Positions 9,714-17,263 of a stretch of DNA of 64,000 bases are shown in pieces. Below the pieces are notes generated by a model. It saw only the letters and a program-made list of their open reading frames with translations. It was not told where the DNA came from and did no database searches. The stretch is from assembly GCA_028279755.1 (NCBI GenBank), contig JANQNB010000013.1, positions 21,344-85,343 on the forward strand. Direction: 5' to 3'. The stretch comes from Candidatus Nanoarchaeia archaeon (GTDB lineage: Archaea; Nanobdellota; Nanobdellia; Woesearchaeales; UBA525). Position numbers and translations under genes: made by a program. Every line of letters starts with the position of its first letter. Position 1 is the first letter of the stretch.

Positions 9714-10076
9714 GTGCAGAAGCTCTTTCACTTTCGGCAAGGCTTCCTGCACGCTCATCTCTGCAGGGATGGCGATGATCCTGACGTCGTGGATCTCGCC
9801 CAGGCGTTGCATGAGCTTCATGAAATAGGCCATGTCCAGGTCGTGGAGGCTGCAGAGACGGCCCAGGGTCAGTCTGTCGACGTTCGTGAGCAGCGTGACC
9901 TCCTTGATGCCGACTGCAACATCGATGATGACCCGCTCGTCCAGCTTGATATCCAGCAGTTCAAGCGGATTATTGACATGCCGGGTCGTATGACCTTCTT
10001 TCTCGAGCGCCTTGCCGACTTCGAGAGCGAGGTTATCGCTTGGTATCGCTGGATTGCCGAACAAGAGGATTTCCAT
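9705..10076 (-). CDS. Hydrogenase maturation protease-like protein
   Basis: A 123-residue protein of the HycI/HybD/FrxA endopeptidase type, which trims the C-terminal tail of the large subunit after nickel insertion. The N-terminal segment LFGNPAIPSDNLALEVG matches the family's GN-P-x-D region, with acidic residues where nickel contacts occur, and VIIDVAVG holds the second acidic position. It is somewhat short for the family (usually 150-160). Start chosen at MEILLFGNP, with GGAG upstream; a TATA-like GTTATATG complement lies at 10133-10140. Location immediately before hydBGDA supports the call. Confidence 0.7.
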   Translation of the reverse strand: MEILLFGNPAIPSDNLALEVGKALEKEGHTTRHVNNPLELLDIKLDERVIIDVAVGIKEVTLLTNVDRLTLGRLCSLHDLDMAYFMKLMQRLGEIHDVRIIAIPAEMSVQEALPKVKELLHNI

Positions 10077-10154
10077 TCGCTTTACTCCATAATCACCTTG
10101 GCACAAAAACCAGGCGGGAATACGACCCAGTCGTTATATGAGCGCCTGGTAAGC

Positions 10155-10171
10155 CTCGCACGGAGTGCGAG
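10155..10171. repeat. Short perfect hairpin between divergent promoters
   Basis: CTCGCAC pairs with GTGCGAG around a 3-base loop, between the protease TATA element (10133-10140) and the DMT-permease TATA element (10209-10217). Possible operator; no other support. Confidence 0.3.
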
Positions 10172-10208
10172 TAGTTAGCCGTGACGATGGCATTGTTTGA
10201 GGAAAAAC

Positions 10209-10217
10209 TATTTATAT
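10209..10217 (+). promoter_or_regulatory. TATA element of the DMT permease gene
   Basis: TATTTATAT, 23-31 bases before the ATG at 10240; consistent with a leaderless transcript and with rejecting the GTG at 10231 as start. Confidence 0.5.
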
Positions 10218-10239
10218 GGATTCCTGTTGAGTGCTCAGC

Positions 10240-11136
10240 ATGAAAAAGGGGTTGGCGCTGGTGCTCGGCACTGCGGTGATCAGCGGGGTTTCGATCTTCC
10301 TGAACAAGTTCGGGATTCAAGGCTTGGATCCTGCAGTGTTCACGACCTCGAAGAACGTTCTTGTTGCGCTTTTCCTCATCGCGACGATCCTCGCAATGAA
10401 GGAATGGAAGACTTTGAAGGAGCTGAAGAAGAAAGAATGGGGCCAGCTCGCCTTGATCGGCCTGATCGGCGGCAGCATTCCCTTCCTGCTCTTCTTCACC
10501 GGGCTATCGATGACGACAGCAGCGCAAGCCGGCTTCTTGCATAAGACCTTGTTCATCTGGGTCGGCATACTCGCAGCCTTGACGCTGAAGGAGAAAATCA
10601 GCAGGAACATGGTGATCGGCGGCGTGCTTCTCTTGCTCGGCAACCTCTTCCTCCTCAAGATTACTGGATTCGTGTTTGGTGTTGGTGATATCTTAATCCT
10701 CGCTGCCACCTTGCTCTGGGCTGTCGAGATCACCTTGAGTCGCCACGTCCTGAAAAGCATCGACAAACTCCCTGGCAGGGTTGTCGCGTTCGGAAGAATG
10801 GGTTTTGGCGCGTTATTCCTATTACTTTATCTTGCTATCACTCAAAAAATTACTCTTATTGGAGGATTAGGTTCTAGTTTTGTTTGGGTTATTATTACGA
10901 GCGTCTTCCTGTATGGTTACGTCTTCACTTTCTACGAAGGCCTGAAACTCGTGCCCGCGAGTACAGCGACAGCAGTCTTGCTCCTCGGGACTGTCATCAC
11001 GACCTTGCTCAACCTGTTGTGGAACGGCACGATCGTGTGGCAGCAAGTCCTTGGCAGCGTACTCCTTATCGGCGGCGCAGTCACGTTCACGGGTATCCGT
11101 ATGTGGCTGCCTGCTCCGCAGAAAGCTTCTCAGTAG
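10240..11136 (+). CDS. EamA/DMT-family permease
   Basis: A 298-residue protein with about ten predicted membrane helices arranged as two EamA halves (AVISGVSIFLNKFG near the N-terminus, LLAATLLWAVEITLSR opening the second half). DMT permeases move metabolites such as amino acids or nucleotide sugars; the substrate is not readable here. The 3' end overlaps the convergent gene at 11087-11599 by 50 bases. A stretch near 10800-10890 is rich in A/T-ending codons, unlike the rest of the gene. Confidence 0.82.
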   Translation: MKKGLALVLGTAVISGVSIFLNKFGIQGLDPAVFTTSKNVLVALFLIATILAMKEWKTLKELKKKEWGQLALIGLIGGSIPFLLFFTGLSMTTAAQAGFLHKTLFIWVGILAALTLKEKISRNMVIGGVLLLLGNLFLLKITGFVFGVGDILILAATLLWAVEITLSRHVLKSIDKLPGRVVAFGRMGFGALFLLLYLAITQKITLIGGLGSSFVWVIITSVFLYGYVFTFYEGLKLVPASTATAVLLLGTVITTLLNLLWNGTIVWQQVLGSVLLIGGAVTFTGIRMWLPAPQKASQ

Positions 11137-11599
11137 CGAACTTGCGATGAGAAACCACTATATCTCCTTCTTCAATGTTTCCTGCATATTTTCCTAGAAC
11201 TAATTCATTTCCATTAGGGGTTTTGAGAGTGATAATTTGTTCCTGTTTGACTTCCATGACTTTACCAATCGTACAACGGCATAGTTCCTTCTCAGTTGGG
11301 CTCATCTGTCCGAGCATGCCGTCGCCTTTATCGATGTACTCGTCATGGTATTTCAGAAAGTAAGTATGAATCGCGTCCTCGCTCCAATACTCGGAAAGCC
11401 CATCTCTTTCAGCCACCTCTTTCAAACGGCGTGTCAAGGCAGGGAAGAACTGCTCCAATTTCTCCTGCGGCAATGACCTTCCTGCAAGAAGCGCAGCTTC
11501 GATTTCCTCATACTCTTTTCTGGTTATATTCCCTAATTGTATGGAAATCTCGGCACAGGGAAAGGCATATCTCATCACAAGCAGGCCAGGATCAGCCAT
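11087..11599 (-). CDS. Uncharacterised protein with C-terminal HypC-like domain
   Basis: 170 residues. The first ~100 are helical, with RYAFPCAEISIQLGNITRKE at the start and FFPALTRRLKEVAER in the middle; I do not recognise that part. The last ~65 resemble HypC: RCTIGKVMEV parallels the HypC start MCLVIPGKVKSV, and GDIVVSHRKFATEKLS parallels the HypC strand and helix that follow VGEYVLVQAK. It overlaps the hypC stop by 8 bases and ends the operon, so a hydrogenase-maturation role is likely. The HypC relation is my own alignment by eye. Confidence 0.6.
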   Translation of the reverse strand: MADPGLLVMRYAFPCAEISIQLGNITRKEYEEIEAALLAGRSLPQEKLEQFFPALTRRLKEVAERDGLSEYWSEDAIHTYFLKYHDEYIDKGDGMLGQMSPTEKELCRCTIGKVMEVKQEQIITLKTPNGNELVLGKYAGNIEEGDIVVSHRKFATEKLSAEQAATYGYP

Positions 11600-11813
11600 G
11601 TTTTTCGCCTGCTTCCTTGATCGTCTCGAGCGCTGCTTTCGCTTCCTCTTCAGGGATCACCTGGACGATCATCTTGGCCTGGACCAGCACGTACTCGCCG
11701 ACCTTGACGTCTGGCACCAAGGCAGTGCCGACCTCGCGTTCCTCGACCTCGTAATCGACGATGGCTTTCTCACCCGCGACTGATTTCACTTTCCCGGGAA
11801 TGACTAAACACAT
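11592..11813 (-). CDS. hypC: Hydrogenase assembly chaperone HypC
   Basis: 73 residues, starting MCLVIPGKV. The cysteine right after Met is the residue that contacts HypD and the hydrogenase large-subunit precursor. HypC helps load the Fe(CN)2CO unit. Start chosen at the ATG that puts Cys at position 2, preceded by GGTGAG. A 20-base palindrome lies in the 34-base gap to hypA. hypB, D, E and F are not in this window. Confidence 0.92.
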   Translation of the reverse strand: MCLVIPGKVKSVAGEKAIVDYEVEEREVGTALVPDVKVGEYVLVQAKMIVQVIPEEEAKAALETIKEAGEKHG

Positions 11814-11824
11814 ACACTCACCTT

Positions 11825-11844
11825 TATTTTCCATATGGAAAATA
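11825..11844. promoter_or_regulatory. 20-base perfect palindrome before hypC
   Basis: TATTTTCCATATGGAAAATA is fully self-complementary. The core TTCCATATGGAA recurs at 25909-25920, and a one-mismatch version occurs at 26293-26306. It could bind a dimeric regulator or form a hairpin between hypA and hypC. Confidence 0.5.
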
Positions 11845-11847
11845 TTA

Positions 11848-12171
11848 TTATTCCACTGTGACGTCCTTCAGCACGACATCCTTGCCCGCAAGCACAGCAG
11901 GCAGCTCTGCCTTGCATTCAGGACAGTGGAAGATCGTATAATCATGCCCTTTGTCAGTCACCACAGGCGCTCCTGTGTAACCGCATTTGCACTGCACAAC
12001 ACCAGGCGTGGTGATGATGTTCAGCTGCCATTTCGTGAACTCCAGCGCGAGCTTGAGCTCCTCAACAGGGATCGGCGCGAGCTCGCCGACCTCGACAGTG
12101 ACCGCTGTTACTGTGCCTTGTTTCGTGGCTTCGCCGACGATCGCATCGACATAGACATGCTCGTGGCTCAC
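11848..12171 (-). CDS. hypA: Hydrogenase nickel incorporation protein HypA
   Basis: 107 residues with GTG start at 12171, whose GTGA overlaps the stop of the upstream thioredoxin-like gene; this gives the N-terminus MSHEHVYVDAIV, close to the usual HypA start MHE but with His at position 3. GELAPIPVEELKLALE matches the conserved core, and the zinc site is formed by CKC and CPEC around residues 65-95. The first pair is CxC rather than CxxC. HypA delivers nickel to the hydrogenase large subunit. Two other in-frame GTGs lie upstream. Confidence 0.82.
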   Translation of the reverse strand: MSHEHVYVDAIVGEATKQGTVTAVTVEVGELAPIPVEELKLALEFTKWQLNIITTPGVVQCKCGYTGAPVVTDKGHDYTIFHCPECKAELPAVLAGKDVVLKDVTVE

Positions 12172-12713
12172 CCGTTCCACTTCCACTTCACACTGCAGCC
12201 AAGCGCCGGCATCTCAGCGACTTCTGAAGAAAGCCTGCTGCCAGCCAAGAGTGTTGAGATCGCGATCTTCAGGGATTCGTCCTTGACCTTCTCGCGGCTG
12301 CGCCAGTTGTCGTCGATCCTGCCACGATAGCACAACGCCCTGTTTTTGTCGAAGACAAAGGCTTCTGGCGTGACTTCAGCACCATAGGCCTTGGCAATGT
12401 CCTGGGACTCGTCCCTGAGATACGGGAAGGGAAAGCCTTTCTTCTTGGCCCGTTTCACCATCTCGGGAAAGCTGTCCTGGGGATGCGTCGAAGCGTCGTT
12501 CGGGTTGATCGCCACGAACTGCACGCCCTGCACGCTGTAGAACTTCGCAAGGTCAGACAGCCGGTCTTCATACGCCTGCGCATAGGGGCAGTGGTTGCAG
12601 GTGAACACCACGACAAGAATCTTCTTCAGCGCGAACGAGCCCAGGCTGTGCGTATTGCCGTCCACGCCTGGCAGACTGAAATCAGGTGCTGGATCGCCGA
12701 TTTTCAACCCCAT
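12168..12713 (-). CDS. Thioredoxin-fold protein, AhpC/TSA or ResA-like
   Basis: 181 residues. GDPAPDFSLPGVDG is the typical peroxiredoxin/TlpA opening, and TCNHCPYAQAY carries a CxxC redox pair at the first helix. VTPEAFVFD is the cis-proline region. No signal peptide or membrane anchor, so cytoplasmic. It heads the hypA-hypC operon and may protect or reduce cysteines during hydrogenase maturation (inference). ATG 12713 preferred over GTG 12725; TATA-like CATAAAAA complement at 12745-12753. Confidence 0.75.
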   Translation of the reverse strand: MGLKIGDPAPDFSLPGVDGNTHSLGSFALKKILVVVFTCNHCPYAQAYEDRLSDLAKFYSVQGVQFVAINPNDASTHPQDSFPEMVKRAKKKGFPFPYLRDESQDIAKAYGAEVTPEAFVFDKNRALCYRGRIDDNWRSREKVKDESLKIAISTLLAGSRLSSEVAEMPALGCSVKWKWNG

Positions 12714-12785
12714 GGAACCACCCACTAGGGGTCAGCGTAAGCTGGTTTTTATGGATTCCCATTTCACCGTTTGTTATTACCGAAA

Positions 12786-12797
12786 AGTAAATAAAAG
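12786..12797 (+). promoter_or_regulatory. TATA element of the 12818 gene
   Basis: AGTAAATAAAAG, about 25 bases before the ATG at 12818; leaderless arrangement. Confidence 0.45.
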
Positions 12798-12817
12798 AAG
12801 GCTTTTTTCTTTTTCGT

Positions 12818-13327
12818 ATGTCATACCAGAAGATGTTCAGTACAGCCAATGGAGCAGGAGACGCTCTCTATCTACAGAATCCTAGAACTGGGCTCTGGCT
12901 CAGACATCACAAAACTGATGGGCCGATCTACTATCTTGGCTCTGTCGATCCTCAGGTCAATCAGGCATTCAATGGAGAAGGGTACATACCACGGGATTTG
13001 GAAGAACAGATACTTGCAGGGGAAATCGAAGGATTCCTGCCGATTTTCCAGGTCGGTCGTGCCCCCATTGGTTTAGACATTGATCCGCGAAGAGTGCTTG
13101 CGCTCGGAGTGGATGTGGTCAAGATCAAAGGCTATGACATCGAGAACCCTCCTGCACTGCACGTTGGCCATAATATCCAGGAAATACTCAGTTCAAGATG
13201 TGCTTCCTTAGTGAATCTTCACCTTCATACTAGTTTCATTCAAGGCTTGAGAAGGCTGACGATGCTGCTTCCAACCGAAAAAAATCGACGAATGGATGCC
13301 GGTAGCACTGATAGAGTTAATACCTAA
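12818..13327 (+). CDS. Hypothetical protein
   Basis: 169 residues, no recognised family, no membrane segment. It has a mixed soluble composition and a histidine-containing stretch (SLVNLHLHTSF) near residues 130-140. Supported as a gene by a well-placed TATA element and codon use like its neighbours. It ends 52 bases before the YchF start; the YchF TATA element lies in that gap. Confidence 0.6.
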   Translation: MSYQKMFSTANGAGDALYLQNPRTGLWLRHHKTDGPIYYLGSVDPQVNQAFNGEGYIPRDLEEQILAGEIEGFLPIFQVGRAPIGLDIDPRRVLALGVDVVKIKGYDIENPPALHVGHNIQEILSSRCASLVNLHLHTSFIQGLRRLTMLLPTEKNRRMDAGSTDRVNT

Positions 13328-13346
13328 GCTTCAGTCTAGCGAAAAT

Positions 13347-13356
13347 CCTATAAACA
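13347..13356 (+). promoter_or_regulatory. TATA element of the YchF-like GTPase gene
   Basis: CCTATAAACA, 24-33 bases before ATG 13380; supports the shorter, leaderless start. Confidence 0.5.
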
Positions 13357-13379
13357 CCTCTCCCATCCCATGCCCGACG

Positions 13380-14576
13380 ATGTTGGTGGGTATCGTAGGC
13401 AAACCCAGTTGTGGGAAAAGCACCTTCTTCAAGGCAGCCACTCTGGCTGAAGTAGAGATCGCGAACTATCCCTTCACCACGATCAAGCCGAATCATGCTG
13501 TGGGTTTTGTCAAGGTCAAGGATCCAGCCCAGGAGTTCGGAAAAGTCTCGAATCCGCGCGTCGGCTTTGTCCACGGGCCGTGGCGCTTTGTCGCTGTCGA
13601 CCTGATCGACGTTGCCGGCCTGGTGCCTGGCGCGCACGAAGGCTTGGGCTTGGGCAAGGAGTTCCTCAACGATCTCAATCAGGCTGATGCGCTGATCCAC
13701 GTCATCGATGTTTCGGGCAGCATCAACGAGAAGGGCGAGCCAGTCGACGCTGGCAGCTACGATCCGGCGAAGGACGTGGCGTTCCTTGAGGAAGAGCTTG
13801 ATTATTGGTATCTTGACATCATGAAAAAGGGCTGGGACAAGTTTGTGCGCCAGGCGATGCAGGAGAAGCGGCCGATCGCTGCTGCCCTGGAGAAGCAGTT
13901 GAGCGGTTTGCGGGTGAACGAGGACATGGCGAAGAAAGTGATCAAGGCCTTGTCCTTGGATCCTGAGAAGCCCAACGAGTGGAACGACGATCAGCTGTTG
14001 CAGCTGGCCCGCGAGCTGCGGAAACGATCAAAACCCATGATGATCGCTGCGAACAAGGTCGACCGGCCTGGCGCGTGGGAGAATTATGAACGATTGAAGA
14101 AAGAATTCACTGACTATCACATCGTGCCGTGCAGCGCTGAGCTCGAATTGGCGTTGAAAGAGGCGCACAAGCACGGCATTGTCGAGTACATCCCTGGGGA
14201 GAAAGAGTTTGCTCTCAAGGATCAAGACAAAATGAATGAAAAACAAAAACAAGGCCTTGAGTTCATTAATGAGTTTTTGGGAAAACGGGAAAGCACAGGC
14301 GTCCAGGACGTGCTGAACCACGCAGTCTTTGAACTGCTCAAGTACAAGCCGATCTTTCCAGGCGGCGTCGGCAAGCTCGAGGACAGCGACGGGAATGTCA
14401 TCCCAGACTGCTTCCTCATGGAGCCGAAAAGCACTGCGTTGGACTTCGCGTTCAAGCTCCACACCGACTTCGGCAAGAACTTTGTCAAAGCGATCAATGT
14501 CAGGACAAAACTGCCGGTTTCAAAAGATCACGTCTTAGAACCTGGCGACATCATAGAAATCATGGCGAACAAATAG
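13380..14576 (+). CDS. Archaeal YchF/Obg-family GTP- or ATP-binding protein
   Basis: 398 residues. The P-loop GKPSCGKST is at residues 7-15, switch II DVAGLVPGAHEG follows, and NKVD is the base-recognition motif. A C-terminal TGS domain ends LEPGDIIEIMANK. The family binds ribosomes and is widespread in archaea; its exact role is unsettled. The start at MLVGIVG puts the P-loop at the usual place; an upstream in-frame extension lacks support. Confidence 0.9.
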   Translation: MLVGIVGKPSCGKSTFFKAATLAEVEIANYPFTTIKPNHAVGFVKVKDPAQEFGKVSNPRVGFVHGPWRFVAVDLIDVAGLVPGAHEGLGLGKEFLNDLNQADALIHVIDVSGSINEKGEPVDAGSYDPAKDVAFLEEELDYWYLDIMKKGWDKFVRQAMQEKRPIAAALEKQLSGLRVNEDMAKKVIKALSLDPEKPNEWNDDQLLQLARELRKRSKPMMIAANKVDRPGAWENYERLKKEFTDYHIVPCSAELELALKEAHKHGIVEYIPGEKEFALKDQDKMNEKQKQGLEFINEFLGKRESTGVQDVLNHAVFELLKYKPIFPGGVGKLEDSDGNVIPDCFLMEPKSTALDFAFKLHTDFGKNFVKAINVRTKLPVSKDHVLEPGDIIEIMANK

Positions 14577-15248
14577 CTATTTCTTTTGCTTCTTGAGAAC
14601 TGGGTAATCGTCCTCGCCTTCCACCATAACTTTCGGCTTCTCCTTCGGCTCGCCTTTGGGCGCGCTCATCTTCGCCACGCCGTACTTCTCCAAAAGCGCT
14701 TTGTACTCGATGAAGTCGTTGCTCTTCTTGAACTCGTCCTTCTGCCGTTTCGGCAATTTGCCGAGCCATTTGTGCACAAGCTTGAGCACGCGCTTCACGT
14801 CCTCGTCGATCTTCGGCACGACCTCGTCCTCGATGTAGTCGATCGCTTCGGCGCGTTCATCCAGGCGGTGCCGGTGCTGGAACCCGCGGAACATGTTGAA
14901 GAAGCGCTCAAGCAGGCTTTCCCGCACTTCCTCGAGCTCTTCGGTCATCTCGGGGTGGGCTTCCTCGGCTTCTTCGACCTTCTCGATCTCCTGCTCCATC
15001 GCTTCCAGGCGGGCCATCTCTTCCGGCGAGAGGTCTTCCTCGACGATCTTCTCCTTGGGCCCGAACATGCGTTCCCAGAATCCTGGCTTGTTGATCACCA
15101 CGCGGACCTCGTCGCTGCGCAGGTCCTGCGGCACTTCCTCCGGCTCTTCCTTGACGAGCTTGACCTTTGGCGCGCTGAAGAAGCGTCCTTCCTCCTTGCT
15201 GCGCCGGTTGTTGAGATACTTATCGAGATCCTTATTGATGCCGATCAT
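14577..15248 (-). CDS. Acidic coiled-coil hypothetical protein
   Basis: 223 residues, highly charged, with a Glu-rich segment at about 75-115 predicted to form a coiled coil, and a Lys-rich C-terminus (VLKKQKK). The segment RVVINKPGFWERMFGPKEK suggests an amphipathic or surface-binding stretch. No known domain recognised. ATG 15248 chosen over 15275 because the TATA element at 15287-15297 would start the mRNA near 15260 and GGTGG precedes the ATG. Convergent with the GTPase gene with no spacer. Confidence 0.6.
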   Translation of the reverse strand: MIGINKDLDKYLNNRRSKEEGRFFSAPKVKLVKEEPEEVPQDLRSDEVRVVINKPGFWERMFGPKEKIVEEDLSPEEMARLEAMEQEIEKVEEAEEAHPEMTEELEEVRESLLERFFNMFRGFQHRHRLDERAEAIDYIEDEVVPKIDEDVKRVLKLVHKWLGKLPKRQKDEFKKSNDFIEYKALLEKYGVAKMSAPKGEPKEKPKVMVEGEDDYPVLKKQKK

Positions 15249-15286
15249 GACCACCCTGAATTTCAGTAAGATCATGCCAGGAAGAG

Positions 15287-15297
15287 GGGTATATAAA
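15287..15297 (-). promoter_or_regulatory. TATA element of the coiled-coil gene
   Basis: TTTATATACCC on the minus strand, immediately downstream of the preceding gene's stop at 15300. Confidence 0.5.
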
Positions 15298-15299
15298 GT

Positions 15300-16157
15300 T
15301 TATCCCCCGAAACTGCTCCGGATCAGGTCCATGAACCAGGGCAGATTCACGGTTGAGATGTGCGGGCCCACGTACTGGATGAAGTATTTGTACCCGAGCC
15401 AGAGCAGGCCGAACTTGACGATCTTTCCTAAGGTAGTGTAGATCATCAGCCTGACAAAGCCATAGCGAACCGCGCCCAGGAAGACGGTGAACCATTCGAT
15501 CGGGAAGGGGATGATGTTGCCCACGATGACGATGAACGCGCCTGCCTTGTCGATCTTCTTCTGGAAGTTCTGGTAGCTCTCCTTCTTCATGAACCATTGG
15601 AGCACTTTCGGCCCGATCAGCCAGCCGATGAAGTAGTCGAACGCGATGCCGATGAGGTTGCCTGCCAGGGTGATCACCAGGACTTGCATGAAGTAATAGT
15701 TCAGGCCCAGATAGTAGAGGAAGATGATCTCGACTGGCAAGGTGATGAAGAAGATCGCACCGAACATCGAGGCGTAGAACAGGCCGAGCAGGGTCTTTGC
15801 CGTGATCTCTGCTTCGATCGCCTTGTAGACTGCCCACACGTTCGGGTTCATCTGCAGCAAGAGCAGCGCCTGGTCGCGCAGCCAGCCAAAGGCGAAGTAG
15901 AGGATAATGAGAACGACGATCCAGAACGCCCATTTCAGGTAGCGCTTGCGCTTCTCCTCTGGCGTGAGCTTTTTCTTCTCTTTCTTCTTTTTTGGCTTTG
16001 GAGCAGTGTCCACATGCGCAGCCGGTGTTGATGAGCGGGTAACAGGAGGAGCATGCTGTGCCGGCTTCGGCGCGTGCCGTGCTGCGTCCCGCTGCCTGAG
16101 GTATGATTGGCTCCTGGAGGGCGTTCCCCGCCGCCGATCGCCGGTAATGACTGCCAT
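15300..16157 (-). CDS. DedA/VTT-domain (SNARE-associated) membrane protein
   Basis: 285 residues. The first ~60 are a basic, low-complexity cytoplasmic tail (Pro, His, then KPKKKKEKKK). About six membrane segments follow, including GNLIGIAFDYFIGWLIG and GNIIPFPIEWFTVFLGA, the pattern of the VTT fold in DedA proteins, which take part in membrane lipid or undecaprenyl/dolichyl-phosphate trafficking. ATG 16157 fits the TATA element at 16179-16189 as a leaderless start. Confidence 0.7.
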   Translation of the reverse strand: MAVITGDRRRGTPSRSQSYLRQRDAARHAPKPAQHAPPVTRSSTPAAHVDTAPKPKKKKEKKKLTPEEKRKRYLKWAFWIVVLIILYFAFGWLRDQALLLLQMNPNVWAVYKAIEAEITAKTLLGLFYASMFGAIFFITLPVEIIFLYYLGLNYYFMQVLVITLAGNLIGIAFDYFIGWLIGPKVLQWFMKKESYQNFQKKIDKAGAFIVIVGNIIPFPIEWFTVFLGAVRYGFVRLMIYTTLGKIVKFGLLWLGYKYFIQYVGPHISTVNLPWFMDLIRSSFGG

Positions 16158-16178
16158 GAGGTCAGAACTCACTGGAGA

Positions 16179-16210
16179 GTTTATATAATTTTAGTGCAAA
16201 AAGAATAAAA
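16179..16210. promoter_or_regulatory. Divergent promoters of the VTT and DUF2238-like genes
   Basis: ATTATATAAAC on the minus strand (16179-16189) lies 22-32 bases from ATG 16157; AAGAATAAAA on the plus strand (16201-16210) lies 23-32 bases before ATG 16233. Confidence 0.45.
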
Positions 16211-16232
16211 AGAGGAAGTCCTGGGGAAGGCT

Positions 16233-16829
16233 ATGCAGCGACAACTGGATCACAGCGAGCGGTGGGCATTCTCCATCATGCTCGTGGTCGTTCTGCTGCT
16301 TGCCATCGCATGGCCTTTCCTTGCTGATTTCTGGAACGGGATCGACACGATCCTGCTCCTGCTCCCTATAGGGGTGCTGTATTGGGTGGCGCGATATCGG
16401 AAAATCCCGCTCTACGCCTATATCCTCATGTTCATCATCTTCACCCTGCACGGCTTGGGTGTGCTTGGCTTGTTTGGCCTGTCATTCCATGGTTTCGGCT
16501 ATGACAAGTTCATGCATTTCATCGCGGCCCTAATGCTCTTTCTGTTCCTCAATGCCTTCCTGCCAGCGAAGCTGCCCCGTTGGGAACGCCTGATGTATGC
16601 ATTCTTCATCACCATGGGCTTTGCAGCCATGAATGAAGTGGTCGAATTCGTCGGCAGCTTCTTCTTCGGGCTTGGCAAAGGCGGCATCCTCACGCTTGGC
16701 GATGACGTGCCGCTGGTGCTCGGCAATCCGCTCCAGGACTTCGACGGCTACTTCGACCTGTTCTTCAACGCTATCGGCGCGTTCGTCGCACTGCTTCTCG
16801 TTCTTGTGAAGTCAAAATTAAGAAAGTAA
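16233..16829 (+). CDS. DUF2238/YjdF-like integral membrane protein
   Basis: 198 residues with about five or six membrane helices. YDKFMHFIAALMLFL, AMNEVVEFVGSFFFG and a late D-x3-D-x2-N-x2-GA pattern (YFDLFFNAIGAF) match the polar signature of the YjdF/DUF2238 family. Function unknown; the acidic and His residues inside helices suggest metal or proton binding (inference). Confidence 0.65.
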   Translation: MQRQLDHSERWAFSIMLVVVLLLAIAWPFLADFWNGIDTILLLLPIGVLYWVARYRKIPLYAYILMFIIFTLHGLGVLGLFGLSFHGFGYDKFMHFIAALMLFLFLNAFLPAKLPRWERLMYAFFITMGFAAMNEVVEFVGSFFFGLGKGGILTLGDDVPLVLGNPLQDFDGYFDLFFNAIGAFVALLLVLVKSKLRK

Positions 16830-16832
16830 TAT

Positions 16833-16965
16833 CCCCCTGAAGGGGTTTCTCGGACATCCCGAGAGGCGAGTGGTGCTACACTAGCCCAGGGAAGCCAGCC
16901 AAAGCCCATACTGAAAGTATGAGCGACAAGCTTCCAAAAAGTACGGCCAGTTGCATGCTGACCAT
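16833..16965. ncRNA. Candidate structured RNA region with several hairpins
   Basis: A non-coding 235-base gap holds hairpins at 16834-16845 (5 bp), 16848-16864 (6 bp), and an outer stem 16890-16895 with 16930-16935 enclosing 16907-16912 with 16916-16921. The first two follow the DUF2238 stop and may be its terminator; the third is branched. No known RNA family recognised and the transcribed strand is uncertain. Confidence 0.3.
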
Positions 16966-17024
16966 TGTTTCCGTTGTCATGGAAGGTGTGAATTTTGAAA
17001 TGATTTTAAGGTTTTTGTATATAA

Positions 17025-17054
17025 CAAAGAAAAAAGGCGAGGGCCGAAGCCCTC
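17025..17054 (-). terminator. Terminator of tRNA-Trp
   Basis: On the minus strand a 6-bp stem GAGGGC with a TTCG tetraloop is followed by GCC and a run of six T, starting 11 bases after the tRNA 3' end. Confidence 0.65.
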
Positions 17055-17064
17055 ATACCCTAGA

Positions 17065-17205
17065 TGGGGACGCTGGGATTTGAACCCAGATCGCGTGGTC
17101 TCTTCCTCCCGGAACGGGACAGACCACTGGCTTCGTCATCGCCTTGCGGCTCGGCGCTCCAGGAAACTGGAGCCACGTATTCTAGCCAGGTTAAACTACG
17201 CCCCC
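17065..17205 (-). tRNA. tRNA-Trp (CCA) with a 67-base intron
   Basis: The acceptor stem GGGGGCG pairs with CGTCCCC, discriminator A at 17065; the T arm is CTGGG TTCAAAT CCCAG; the anticodon stem CGTGG pairs with CCACG. The loop reads CTCCAG then A, giving anticodon CCA. The intron (17166-17100) interrupts between positions 37 and 38, the canonical archaeal site. The spliced length is 74; CCA is not encoded. The intron folds with the anticodon region (GCTCCAG with CTGGAGC). Confidence 0.9.
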
Positions 17206-17232
17206 AAGGGCAATGTTTGAAAGCGACGAAGA

Positions 17233-17242
17233 CTTTAAAAAG
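17233..17242. promoter_or_regulatory. Two-way TATA element between tRNA-Trp and the DMT permease
   Basis: CTTTAAAAAG on the plus strand, CTTTTTAAAG on the minus strand. It lies 28-37 bases from the tRNA 5' end and 22-31 bases from ATG 17264; no other TATA candidate is in the gap. Confidence 0.5.
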
Positions 17243-17263
17243 CTACCTTTTCAGAGCATATCG

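Noticed and set aside
10231..10239. GTG at 10231 as start of the DMT permease
   Set aside because: The TATA element would place transcription start at about or after this codon; ATG 10240 fits better.
17100..17166. Box C/D guide RNA inside the tRNA-Trp intron, as in Haloferax
   Set aside because: A box C-like ATGACGA is present, but no CTGA box D or D' is in the intron and the potential guides do not pair convincingly with positions 34 or 39.
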